A stretch of DNA of 64,000 nucleotides from Neckera pumila (Eukaryota > Streptophyta > Bryopsida > Hypnales > Neckeraceae). The first letter of the stretch is position 1. Each line of letters opens with the position of its first letter. Location of the stretch: the NCBI GenBank assembly GCA_963969595.1, contig OZ018410.1, forward strand, positions 29,268,913 to 29,332,912, given 5' to 3'. A program made the translations under genes and the position numbers. The notes under the pieces are model-generated. The model made no database searches. It worked only from the letters and a program-made list of their open reading frames with translations, and had not been told where the DNA came from. Below are positions 33,955 to 45,025 of the stretch, piece by piece.

Positions 33955-36900
33955 TGTGGGAGCACGCAATGTCATTATTTAGAAATCCGGATTAGTTTAG
34001 GATCAATTCCGTAAATATTTTCGAAATTTTGTAGTAGTGGAACCGTGAACCGGAACATTTAGTAGAAACTAGGTAGTCGGAAAGTTCCAGCTCACAGAAA
34101 CTTGTAGAAGAAGTAAGAGACGGACTTTTACCGGATCTGGAAACCGGAAAGAGATCCGGATTCTGGCAGACCTACGAACTAGGGGTCCGGCCTAAGGAAA
34201 CTAGGGATCCGTTTGAAAAAGGCGGCGCATTAAATGACCGAACCAACGGGTGCCAGTCACTAGCCAGGTACTTAAGCGGATGATCTTCTCATTCCTCTCC
34301 CTCTTTCTTCCGCTTGAGGAGGTGTGTGCTTGCAGGTTTTGGAATGCGTTTTCTCTTAGAAGAGTGAAAGAGTGGTGAGTTAGGCCGGATAGGGAGAGAA
34401 GGAAAGGAGGGTGCCGATTGCACCGGATTAGAGTTCAATGGCGGAAACGTCAGCGCAGGGGCAGAAGACAATTCCGTCTGTCAAACTCTTATACCCGATC
34501 ATTCCATCTGGTCTCGGTGAACATTTAGAGTTAGAGGAAGATCTGTCCAGACTAGGGTGTATAGGGTTCATCCGGAAGCCCTACACGGTGAGGAGCGAGG
34601 ATTTTCTTCGGGAGTTAGTTTTTGGGGCGCCGAACCAGTTCGAGCCGACGCCAAGGGGGCGGTTATCATCCTGGACGGAAGGGATGTGGGCGGAAATTTA
34701 CGGGTTGACGCAGTCCGGATCCGGAAGCGCAACCCGGACGGATAAGTTTCATGAAGGAAAGTTCAAGAAACCACCGCACCACAAGGAGGGCTTCTCCGTG
34801 AGTGACTATATCAATGAGCGTCATAGGAGGTTACTGAATTTCCTGATTCCCATAGTATATCCGGAAAAATCAACGAGAGTTACGGTCACAGTCACAAATA
34901 CGATTTTCGGAGCACTGGAAGGCCGGGTCGTGAACTAGGTAGGCCTAATTCACCAAAAGGTCAAGAAGATGGCGATGGCGGTCGAGAAGGCCAAGCAGAG
35001 TCCAGTCAGTACGTACTTGTTCCACCTGTATCATTATTATGATTACATGAACCCGCCGGAACAAGTTGCGTATGAGACCGGAATGCAAATCCTGAAATAC
35101 GGATTCATGGAGGAGTTGAAGCCGACGGGAGAAGCGACCGAAGAAGAAGAAGAAGAGGAGGAGCATCCGGAACCGAAGCCGCTGGAGAAGAAGAAGCGGC
35201 ATAAGCTAACCAATCCGGACTCACGAAGAGCGAGTATGGACGTGCCGGAATCGAATCCGGCCCTGACCCAGCCGTCGTCGGAGTATACCGATGTCTCCAA
35301 CTTCTATGATGCCGGAGCCCGGTGGATGGCACAGTGCCGGAAGATGCACGCTGAGATGGCAGGGGTGATCACGGGCGTTGCCAGCAAATTGAACGTTGAT
35401 ACGAATCAGATCTTCAACGAATTCCGGAAGAGATCTGATCCGGCACTTCTCCAAGAAAAGGACAAGGAGATCGCACTGCTGAAGGCGGAACGGGATCACT
35501 ACAAGAACAAGTTCGACTGGACGAAGGGACAGTCGATCTCAGCCCAGAGGAAGGAGACGGATGCCCTGAAGCTTGTCCGGGATTTAAAGGGGTTGGTAGA
35601 ACAACCGGAACATTTGGTCATCCGGTCCGTGCTCTTCACGAAGAAACTTGATACCGACGGCATCGTCACCGAATCTCGAGTGTTGCAAGTCTTGGTCGAT
35701 TACGAGGCCAAGATGAAGACTGTTTTGGACGAGATGTGGCAGCTGCTGAGACCTCTAGATGTGGCCAAGGACGAGTTTGGGCCACTTTTGGATATCTTCA
35801 TGGAGTCGCCGGTCAAGTACGGAGCCGGAACTTCCGGAACAAAAGAAGACCCAGGCTTGAAGTCTCTCTTCAAGCTGCCCCAGGTACCTTCCTCGGGTCA
35901 ATTCCAAAAGTGGGGAACGGTGAGTACTTTTAGTCCTTCCTCACAATCTCTGGCGGGATCCGGAAAGACAGGGCAGAGATTGCCAATCCGGAGGGACCTC
36001 TTAGAAGGTATGGGAACGATAAATCCGGCAAGGGAGCATTCGGAGAAATTCCCCACATGGCGGAGCCATCACCAGCACGGGGGACACAATTGATCGATCT
36101 GGGAGATCCGGCTCCAGAGGCAAGACCGGAATTCAAGCCAGAAACCCGGAAGAACACGAAGACGGAAATAGTGGAGGTCGAATTCTCGGATCCAGAAGAA
36201 GAACTGGAGATGGTAGAACCTGGGAAGCAACTCAAACTCCGGAAGTCGGAGAAGCGGAAGCCGGAAGGTAAGAAGCCAGCAAAGCAGGAGATCGAAGACT
36301 CTGAATCCGGTAAGTTTGAATCCGCTACTGGGTCTGAGGAGGATACGGATGAAGAGGAGACGTCTCCTGCAACCCGGCAGAATCCGCCTTGAGCTGCCAA
36401 GATGACGCCAGCCAAGGGTTCCGGTAAATCGACAACCAAGCAGGGAGCCGGGAGTTCAAAGAAGTCTCGGATGACCAAGTAGTTCAAAGGGGACTACTTA
36501 TAGAGGTGGATTAGAATTTAGTTAGTTAGTTCCGGAACCGGAATTCTAGCGTGGGCCCGGGTTCCGGAAGTTTAGGGATAAGGACTTTCCCAGTTAATCG
36601 GGATTTCCTTGGTGTGTATGTGAGGTTGCCCTGGTTTTTGGGCTGCCCTTTGTTGTTTTTAGGGTGTTGACTTTGGTTTTGATTTGGGTTTTTAAGGGTG
36701 GGCAAGTTAGTTGCCCCTCATTCCCTCCTAGTTGATATTCATTTGTATTTCATTCCCTTTTCGAAATCTAAGCCCTCAGGTATGCAGTTTGGCTTTATCA
36801 ATGTATCCGGATTGTGTTGCCTTGTGGTCTGAGTGTTGGAAGGAAAGGATGGGTGAGGAGGAATCCGGGTTTAAGAGAATACGATCTAAGACGGGAGTGC

Positions 36901-37577
36901 GCTATTATAATGTTGTTGGATTGTTGACTTAGGAGCTGAGCATTGTGTCTTTAAATTACTACGAGAGTAGTCCGGATCTGAGTAGCGAGGAAGCGAGTCC
37001 AGTTGTCAAGCCGTGTGGAGGTAAGCGCCCGCCCAAGGAAGTTCCCACCTGTCCAGAAGATCTGCCAACCTTAGAATTCATCTAACCTCTAGAATGATCA
37101 CACCCCCTTATACTTGACTCTGAGATCTGTTGTTGTAGTTAGGGAGAGTGAAGTATTCCTGAGTGACCTGCTTTCCGGATTTACCATCCGGGAGCTGTGA
37201 GGATCCGGATCTTCTCGTCTTGCTGCAACCTTTTGAGTACTTGGGTGTTTTTATTTGTGTTTGTTAGAATTGTAGGAGAACAACGAGTGGTGAGTCCCTA
37301 CCCCTTTACAAGACCAACAGTGGACCCTCTGATGGTAAAACAGAGGTATAGAAAACCGGATTGGAAGCAGAGACGTAAACCGGATTCCGGATAGTTTATG
37401 ATCCGGATTGTGAAGGAAGCCGGAAAAAGAGTAAGTAAGTGAGAAGAAAGAAAGATAGAAAAGCCAGATAGCTAGAACATACTACATAGAATCCAGAAAT
37501 TCCCTGGGATGATATTTCGTATTATCTTGGCACATTTTTGTGTTAAGGATACTTACGCCTAGATTGCGCGTACGACA
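33955..37577 (+). mobile_element. LTR-type unit, family 1, copy 2, inserted in the MULE right TIR with TTCAC duplication
   Basis: TGTGGGAGCACGC...GCGCGTACGACA, 3,623 bp, flanked by a perfect 5-bp direct repeat TTCAC (33950-33954 and 37578-37582). Joining the flanks restores the MULE TIR sequence CCTGCAATTAATTCACCGTC, the reverse complement of the left TIR. A 5-bp duplication and TG..CA ends mean integrase-type insertion. The lack of internal terminal duplication means this is a solo LTR, unusually long and protein-coding. Confidence 0.9.
34438..36481 (+). pseudogene. LTR-encoded coiled-coil acidic protein, copy 2
   Basis: The best preserved copy. ATG at 34438 (MAETSAQGQKTIPSVKLLYP) begins a ~680-codon frame. 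TAG at 34936 replaces the TGG of copy 1. One missing base at ~36046-36055 shifts the frame, and the downstream frame continues from ~36057. TGA at 36390 replaces the CGA of copy 1. It ends at TAG 36479-36481. Domain layout as in copy 1: an N-terminal globular part, an acidic hinge with runs of Glu, a central coiled coil, and a Ser/Lys/Glu tail ending KKSRMTK. No polymerase or protease motifs. Confidence 0.7.
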
Positions 37578-37833
37578 TTCACCGTCATCATTCGTGAACC
37601 CCCAAGCCGTCCCGTCGAGGCGCGCTGGACATTGTTCATTCCGTCCGTCGGGGTCCTCTCCGTCAGGTTTGCGGAAATCGTCGTCGCGTCGGGGAGCGCC
37701 CTCCGCACGTTCCCAAAGAATCGGGCTGTCCTTTGTGGGTCGACCAAGCCACGGCGTGCAAGCCGGGCCCGACCTGGACCTCGCACGCCACGTCAGGCGG
37801 GCCCACAAAGGATGGCACAATTTAACGTCCTGC
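37578..37833 (-). repeat. Right terminal inverted repeat of the MULE
   Basis: Reverse complement of the left TIR, ending CGTCCTGC. Its inner ~17 bases (33938-33954) were pushed away by the LTR at 33955-37577. A 13-base internal difference near 37627 (GGACATTG against the left copy's GACGTCCTGCG region) shows the two TIRs have diverged. Confidence 0.92.
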
Positions 37834-37842
37834 CTCATTGAC
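37834..37842. repeat. Right 9-bp target duplication of the MULE
   Basis: CTCATTGAC follows the final GTCCTGC of the right TIR and equals 18924-18932. Confidence 0.95.
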
Positions 37843-39203
37843 TCTATGGATGCCACTTGGAGCCTCTTGAGGCTACCGAAAATTGTAATAAAAAGTAAGG
37901 CAGGCGGCTCTTAGAGCGACCCTTTAAGAGCTGATTGCCTTTTGGAGGAAGCTAAACTCCTTGAAATAATTCTCAATAAATTTTCGTAGGAAGAAAAATG
38001 GAATTGGCATTTAACCCAAGTCATTTCATATTTTTTGGACCTTTGTGGAATTAGTTACAATTTTGAAGTTGAAACGCAATGGTTACTAAAAGTGACCCCC
38101 TCCTCAAATGTAAACGGTTGGTACATTGAAGAAAACAAATTGTACCTCTGTGTTGAGATTGCTTTTAGAGCCGGGTCGCTTTAAGAGCCGCCTACTTAAT
38201 AGTTGGAAACGATTGAAAGGAGCACATTTGAATGAAAATAAGGGCTTGTTTACACCAAGAAATTTTGGGTTGGAGCCCAAAGAAATGGAGTGTTTTGATT
38301 GGAGGATAGCTATGGTACCTCGCTTTTGGATTTATACCAAAGAAAACTTGGGTTGTAGACTATGTTTTTTTCCGTGGATGAAAATCCTTGTTGGATTCCT
38401 ACATAGCTAAGGTAGATAGTGACTTTGCAGACCTACACAAAATAGTGAAATTGGGTTGCTTCAACAATTAGATTGCCTTCACTGACAAAAATTAATTCAC
38501 GAGCCATTGCTTCTGCTCGTGGAGGCGCATGCAATTCTCTAAACCTAAGTCATGAATAGTGCACCAATCCATACAACGCACATAGTCCCTTCGTTATTGC
38601 ATTCTTTTGCAACGACTATACATATTTATATAGTGTTGAAAGTCAAGAAGTTAGTATGGGGCAATCTAATTTCACTATTTTGTGTAAAGGGAGTATTTCT
38701 TAGGATGCTCTTGGAGGTACCCGCTTCCAAAGTGCAGAGGAAATTTGGGGAGACAATTTTTTGCCAATTTTTTAAAATTATGTACCACTTGTTTTATGGG
38801 TTGTTTTGGCCAATTCCGGAAGTGATTACAAGAAACACCTGTCCTATTTAGTGTCACACCTTACGTGCTAATTTTTTTTGCCATAACTTTTGGGCAATGG
38901 TTAGCTTTGGAATCCAAAAAGGACTATCTAACAAAAATTTCAACCTACCCCTTACCCTTAGTTATTGAATACTCAAATTTCATGAATGTATAACCACAAA
39001 GTAAATGGTTTTCAACAAGGTGTATTCTTCATGTGTACAATACAATTAATTTTAAACCAAATTGAAATTTTTTATTTGTTCGGATTAGTCCTTTCATCTT
39101 AAAAAGGAAAATTGTCCCAATGTCTTGAAAGAAGAAAAGGAACGATCTGGACATGTAAAATCAATTTTTGTAGCTCCAAATTTGAACCATAATTGTAGAT
39201 TAA

Positions 39204-40129
39204 CCACTAAAGGAGCGAGGCCCTTTTTCTGCCAAAAAACACTCAAAACTACCATTTCTATAGCAAAAAGTAAAAAAAATTGAAAAATATTTTTTTCCCT
39301 CATCTAACCGTAGGATCTTACACCTAACTAGTATGAGAGTGTGTGGAAAAAAATTTAGAATTTTTGACCGTACAAATTGCAAGATATCTACGTTTAAAGT
39401 AAAAAAAACAAGTTTTTCACCACATTGCGGGACTAGATTTTTTGACTTTGAACATTTTTAACTTAAAATTTTTGCACTATAGAGTTGAGCTTTAAATCTT
39501 TGTAGTGGAGAATTGAGGTGAGAGTCTAGGGGAAGAAAAAAATCAAAAAAACTTAATTATCATTCTTTAAGAAATTGTTAAGGGAAGTAGTTACGAGATA
39601 GAAGGAAAATCTAAAGTATTCATATATATTAGATGGAATTGAAATGCACTAATCCCAATGGTGAAATTGTTCTAGCAAGTAAATTAAACCATGCATAAAA
39701 AATAAAACTGAAAAACTTGACGAGTTGCATTCAGAAATGCATCTTAGATGTTATTTTTTTCAAAAAGATGCTTTAATTGCCTGAGAAACAAGAATGTCCA
39801 TAACTTTCTCATAACAAATCCAAATGAAATGAATAAAAGCTTTCCAAACAATCAAAAATATAATCTATGAGAAAATAATATTAAAAAAAACTCAAATTTT
39901 TGTTCATTTTCTTTTTGCTACCCGGGCTGCCCGCCATTCCCTGTTTTGAGCTTATTTGGTCATAACTTTTTTTCCCGGTCACCAATTGTGAAAAAAATTA
40001 TATTCCCATAAAGCTTATCAGTTTTTCTATCATGAAAAAAAATTTCAAAAAATCACGACAAAATTTTAGCTCGTAGGTACTTGCCCAAAATCCCAAATGG
40101 TTGCTGAACCGACAATGGTCCTTTAGGGG
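39204..40129. mobile_element. TTAA-type non-coding element 1 (926 bp)
   Basis: Flanked by TTAA at 39200-39203 and 40130-40133. Begins CCACTAAAGGAGCG and ends AATGGTCCTTTAGGGG, so the termini are imperfect inverted repeats. The body is AT-rich and aligns end to end with the element at 41285-42211. No transposase. Confidence 0.8.
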
Positions 40130-40697
40130 TTAAGGTACATAGCAAATATCTAGACTTATAAAGTGCAATGCAACAACAGGTATTGCACCACCCATTACCG
40201 AAAGTTTAATATTTTGCTTTTTTTACTCACACATTAATTGGTAGATATACACATCAAATGGATTTTTTTTTTTTAAATCTCTCTACATGATTGTGTAGAG
40301 GTGCTCATTATGTCAAAATGTGATCAATTATGTTAAACCAAAGTGTATAGTGATGGTGTGAAAATGGTCCATAAAGGACTTGAAAAACAATATGTTCCAC
40401 CTGGAAGACACACACTTGTGTGAAGGTGGTTGGAACTACTTGGAAATATCATCATTTTCATGAAAAAATAAATGATGGTGGTAAAGAAGAAATAAGGAGA
40501 TAGGAAAGAGAAAGAAAGTGAATGAAAGGAAAGGATTATAACCAATGAAATGCTCACAAGTGCATGACGTATGTAAAGAAGAACTTCTTACTTTGAATTG
40601 CATTGACATGATGGCTTTGGAAGGGGGAGTGGAGACACAAGGACATATGCACTTGAAGGGGTATATACATACATGTACAACTCCCATTGTTGGGGAG

Positions 40698-40978
40698 CAA
40701 CCCTTTTTTTTGGGGCGAAATGGAACCAGAAAGCACCATTTCATAGTGAAAATCTTTTTTTTGCCAGAAAAAAGTAATCTTTTTTTGCCAAAAAAGTTTC
40801 AATCCAATTTAAAATATGGATGAAATTGTCAAATTTGGATGAAAAAGTGTATGAATTTGATTGAAAAGTGTTTTATGGTACAAAACATGGATGTACAAAG
40901 AAATAAAATGCTTCACCAAATTTTAAGTGATCGCCATCCTGGCACTTTTTCAAAAAACAAAATCAAAAGGGCTGGTTG
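40698..40978. mobile_element. 281-bp insertion with CAACC/GGTTG ends in copy A
   Basis: Absent from copy B (TGGTGGGGAGTACTTGAGCC at ~45527). Flanked by GGAG on both sides (40694-40697, 40979-40982). Ends are CAACCCTTTT and AAAAGGGCTGGTTG, an imperfect inverted repeat. Non-coding MITE-like insertion. Confidence 0.65.
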
Positions 40979-41284
40979 GGAGTACTTGAGCCAAAGTTAA
41001 ACCGGAGGGTAAGTGCAATGATGTAGCCGGAAGTGCAAATACACTTGAAGGCATGGCTACATAATCTACTTTCATTGGTGGAGAGTACTTAACCTCTAAA
41101 GGCCCAAGGCCTTTTTTCTGCCAAAAAACACCTAAAATTGCCATTTTTATAGCAAAGAGTTAAAAAAAAAATTTAATTTTTTTTTCATATTTAAGTATAG
41201 GATCTTACACCTAACTAGTATGAGAATGTGTGGAAAAGATTTCACAATTTTTGACCGCACAGATTGCAAGATATCTGCGTTTAA

Positions 41285-42211
41285 CCCCTAAAGGACCAAG
41301 GCCCTTTTCCTGCCAAAAAACACTCAAAACTGTCATTTCTATAGTAAAAAGTTAAAAAACTTGAAAAATGTTTTTTTTTCACATCTAATCGTAGGATCTT
41401 ACACCTAACTAGTATAAGAGTGTGTGGAAAAAATTTCAGAATTTTTGACCGCACAAATTGCAAGATATCTGCGTTTAAAGTGAAAAAAACAAGATTTTCA
41501 GCACATTGCGGGACTAGATTTTTTGACTTTTGAACATTTTTAACTTAAAACTTTTGCACTACAGAGTTCTGAACTTTAAATGTTTGTAGTGGAAAATTGA
41601 GTTGAGAGTCTAGGAAAAAAAAAAAGTTCAAAAAAACTTAATTATCATTCTTTAAAAAATTGTTAAATAGAAGTAGATACGAGATAGAAGGAAAATCTAA
41701 AATATTCATTTATTTTGAATGAAATTAAAATGCACTAATCCCAATGGTGAGATTGTTCATACAAGTAATATAAACCATGGAAAAAAAAAATGAAAAATTT
41801 GAAAAATTGCATTCAAAAATGCATCCTAGAAGTTATTTTTTTCAAGAAGATGCTCTAATTGCCCGAAAAACAAGAATGTCCATAACTTTCTCATAACAAA
41901 TCCAAATGAAATGAATCAAAGCTTTCCAAATAGGCAAAAATATAATCTATGAGAAAAAAAATATTAAAAAAAATTCGAATTTTTGTCCATTTTTTTTTGC
42001 TGCCCGGGCTGCCCGCCGTCCCTTATTTTGAGCTTATTTGGTCATAACTTTTGTTCTTGGGCACCGATTGTGAAAAAAATTATATTCCCACGAAGCTAAT
42101 CAGATTTTCTACCTCCGAAAAAAGTTTCAAAAAATCCAAAGAAAATTTCAGCCCGTAGGTACCTGCCCAAAAACGCATTTGTCCCCCGAAGGGACAATGG
42201 TCCTTTAGGGG
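41285..42211. mobile_element. TTAA-type element 3 (927 bp), nested in element 2
   Basis: TTAA|CCCCTAAAGGACCA ... TGGTCCTTTAGGGG|TTAA, with perfect 14-bp inverted termini and TTAA on both sides (41281-41284, 42212-42215). The empty site GATATCTGCGTTTAAAGTGA is visible at ~41466 inside the element itself, because host and guest belong to the same family. TTAA targets and CCC-initial termini are features of the piggyBac superfamily. No transposase is encoded, so it is a MITE-like passenger. Confidence 0.88.
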
Positions 42212-42452
42212 TTAAAGTGAAAAAAACAAGTTTTTCAGCACATTGTGCGATTGGATTTTATGAATTTGAACATTTTTAACTTAAAATTTTGGCACTACAA
42301 AGTTTTGAGCTTTAAATTTTTATAGTAGAGAATTGAGTTGAGAATCTAGCAAAAGAAAAAAGTATAAAAAAACTTAATTTTCAAATTAACAGAATTATTA
42401 AGTAGAAGTAGGTATGAAATAGAAGAAAAATCTAAAATATTTATATATTTAA

Positions 42453-43188
42453 CCCTGGAACGCCTGGAACGCCATTTTGTGGCTTTTGGATGATAATCCA
42501 ATGATCTAAAAAGCTATTGGAAGGACTTTTCATCCCTCTTTTGTATTGCTGACTTTTCATGTTGAATTATGAACAATATCCAATTGAGTTTGTAGTCTTG
42601 CTAGTGTTTGTCTTTACATGAATGAGAAGTTTAAAAAAAAAAACAGATCACAAAATATGCCATTTTAGTGTATTTTGGGAAGTTGTTGCTCCTTGCTCTA
42701 AATCTTGAATTTCTCCACAAAAATGATGTTTTTTGAGTTTGAATCCAACTAACAAAATGAAGGTCATCTACTCTAGTTTCTACTCCAATTTGAATTTTGA
42801 AAAAATTCCTAATAGTGAATATTTTATTGCAATTTGAACTTTGGGTGTGTTTTCAATGTCTATTATTGTCTAATTATAGAATGATACGGAAACTGAGTTG
42901 ACACCATGAAATTTTTCATTGTAATATACACGCATGGTGAAATTTTCAGATTTTTTGAAATAATTCTCTATTTGATGTGATTTTTCTTCACTTTTTTTTC
43001 AAAAATTCTCAAAAAAATCAACTTTTCACAAAAAATCTAAGTTTTGCGCGATGTAAAGAAGACATGTAATTTCATCTTTGAAAAATAAACATAAAATTTT
43101 TTGTACGTATCTAGTAGCAAAATGGTAGCAAAATGAGTGATGGATAGTAGGTCTTCCAATCAATGGTCATGGGTCCGTCATTTAGGGG
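42453..43188. mobile_element. Second TTAA-type element family (736 bp)
   Basis: TTAA at 42449-42452 and 43189-43192. Starts CCCTGGAACGCCTGGAACG and ends GTCATTTAGGGG; only the CCC..GGG tips pair well. It splits the outer element between ATTTATATAT and GATGGAATTAAAATGC, which are adjacent in the sister copies near 39615 and 41705. Non-coding, AT-rich. Confidence 0.7.
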
Positions 43189-43530
43189 TTAAGATGGAAT
43201 TAAAATGCACTAATCCCAATGGTGAGATTGTTCTAGCAAGTAAACTAAACCATTCAGAAAAAAGAAATTGAAAAAAAATCTATTGCTACCATATATGAAT
43301 TGATAGCAAATGGGGTTGCCATTCATGGATGAACTGTCGATCTGATGATTGTACTGACAGTCTGTGTTAGCACGTTTTTCTTGTGGCTAGCTTATCCTTG
43401 CGTAGGCCCCAAGCAAAAGATTATGTAGACTCTCGCAGGCTTGGTCTGGGGGCCAGGGACAGTGTACTCATTGGCTCTATGGATGCCACTTGGAGCCTCT
43501 TGAGGCTACCGAAAATTGTGAACAAGAGTA

Positions 43531-43661
43531 AGAGCAGCCCCACTCCTACGCTCCGAAGCAACACTCTAAACGTTGTGCACCATTGATATCCTCATTGACC
43601 AAAAGATCAAAGGTGCAGAACGTTTAGAGTGTGGCTTTAGCGAGTTGCAGTGGGGCTGCTG
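43531..43661. mobile_element. 131-bp foldback MITE in copy B
   Basis: Ends AGAGCAGCCCCACT and AGTGGGGCTGCTG are inverted repeats; a second inner pair CACTCTAAACGTT / AACGTTTAGAGTG makes most of the element palindromic. GTA flanks it on both sides (43528-43530, 43662-43664). Copy A has a single GTA and no insert. Confidence 0.8.
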
Positions 43662-44736
43662 GTACGCGGCTCTTAAAGCGACCCTTTAAGAGTTGATTGC
43701 CTTTGGGGGAAGCTAAACTCCTTGAAATAATTCTCAATAAATTTTCGTAGGAAGAAAAATGGAATTGGCATTTAACCCAAGTCATTTCATATTTTTTGGA
43801 CCTTTGTGGAATTAGTTACAATTTTGAAGTTGAAACGCAATGGTTACTAAAAGCGACCCCCTCCTCAAATGTAAACGGTTGGTACATTGAAGAAAACAAA
43901 TTGTACCTCTATGTTGAGATTGCTTTTAGAGCCGGGTCGCTTTAAGAGCCGCCTACTTAATAACTGGAAACGACTGAGAAGAGTACATTTGAATGAAAAT
44001 AAGGGCTTGTTTACACCAAGAAATTTTGGGTTGGAGCCCAAAGAAATGGAGTGTTTTGATTGGAGGATAGCTATGGTACCTTGCTTTTGGATTTATACCA
44101 ATGAAAATTTGGGTTGTAGACTATAATTTTTTTTGTGGAGGAAAATCCTTGTTGGATTCCTACATAGCTAAAGTAGATAGTGACTTTGCAGACCTACACA
44201 AAATAGTGAAATTGGGTTGCCTCAACAATTAGGTTGCCTTCACTGACAAAAATTAATTCACGAGCCATTGCTTCTGCTCGTGGAGGCGCATGCAATTCTC
44301 TAAACTTGAGCCATGAATAATGCACCAATCCATACAACGCACATAGTCCCTTCGTTATTGCATTCTTTTGCAATGACTATACATATTTATATAGTGTTGA
44401 AAGTCAAGAAGTTAGTATGGGGCAATCTAATTTCACTATTTTGTGTAAAGGGAGTATTTCTTAGGATGCTCTTGGAGGTACCCGCCTCCAAAGTGTAGAG
44501 GAAATTTGGGGAGACAATTTTTTGCTAGTTTTTTAAAATTGTATACCACTTGATTTTTGGGTTGTTTTGGCTAATTTCTGGGAGGTGATTACAAGAAACA
44601 CTTGCCCTATTTTGTGTCACGACTTACGTACTAATTTGCATTTTATCATAACTTTTGGGCAATGGTCAGCTTCGGGGTCTAAAAAGGAATGTCTAACAAA
44701 AATTTCAGTTTGTCCCCTACCCTTAGTTGTTGAATA

Positions 44737-45025
44737 CATTAGAAGAAATATCAGCCCTCTGGAGGGTTGCTCCAGTGTGACAAACCAAGCTATTAAAAAT
44801 CTTGGTCTGTCATTCCAGCTGACTGCTTGTCGGAGCAATCAAATTTTGCAGAATTTTGTTTTTATTTTTTTATTCGTGAATTTTGGTTCCTGCGCCACTG
44901 TCACAGCATAAAGTGCTGCACAAAAATAGGGGGAAAACAAACTTTTGAGCAAAAAAAAAGTAAATTTCAGCATACCTCGGAGGGTTGTGGAACAACCCTC
45001 GAAAGGCCTGAAATTTTCTCTAATG
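44737..45025. mobile_element. ~289-bp inverted-repeat insertion in copy B
   Basis: Ends CATTAGAAGAAATATCAG and the reverse complement CATTAGAGAAAATTTCAG, continuing through an inner GAGGGTTG(C/T)TCCA arm. Copy A reads straight across (GAATACTCAAATTTCATG). The length of the target duplication is unclear (at most two bases). Non-coding. Confidence 0.7.

Larger units (their letters stand above)
18933..37833. mobile_element. 18.9-kb Mutator-like element (MULE) carrying transposase and Ulp1 protease genes
   Basis: The ends are long inverted repeats beginning GCAGGACGTTAAAT(C/T)GTGCC, flanked by the perfect 9-bp duplication CTCATTGAC (9 bp is typical for Mutator). Inside are a - strand DDE transposase with SWIM finger (26408-33385) and a + strand gene ending in an Ulp1-like protease (19708-24028), facing each other. 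Two 3.6-kb LTR-type units have inserted into it, so the MULE's own length is about 11.6 kb. A paralogue of the target without the insertion lies at 43467-43475. Both genes carry stops, so this copy is unlikely to move by itself. Confidence 0.93.
37843..41092. repeat. Repeat copy A, right part
   Basis: Matches 43476-45640 (copy B) in the same orientation with high identity. It includes AGCCTCTTGAGGCTACCGAAAATTG, the block at 37985-38420 and the block at 40320-40690. Relative to B it has extra DNA at 38999-40165 (with a TTAA element) and at 40698-40978. Short frames such as 38126-38410 are shared with B but have no recognisable motif. The family is non-coding or very old. Confidence 0.85.
41093..43279. 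mobile_element. TTAA-type element 2 (outer copy), truncated and twice interrupted
   Basis: Begins CCTCTAAAGGCCCAAGG directly after TTAA (41089-41092). Copy B shows the empty site GAGTACTTAAGCCAATGG at ~45636. Its body is interrupted at 41285-42211 by another family member and at 42453-43188 by a second TTAA element. The 3' end is missing: the sequence joins repeat copy B at 43280, a rearrangement point. Confidence 0.75.

Noticed and set aside
29331..37577. Copies 1 and 2 as the two LTRs of one retrotransposon with 32960-33954 as its inside
   Set aside because: The stretch between them is MULE sequence (transposase N-terminus and TIR end), and copy 2 has its own 5-bp duplication.
38126..38410. 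94-residue frame in repeat copy A
   Set aside because: Copy B has a shorter, altered version (43887-44126), no domain is recognisable, and the surroundings are repeats.
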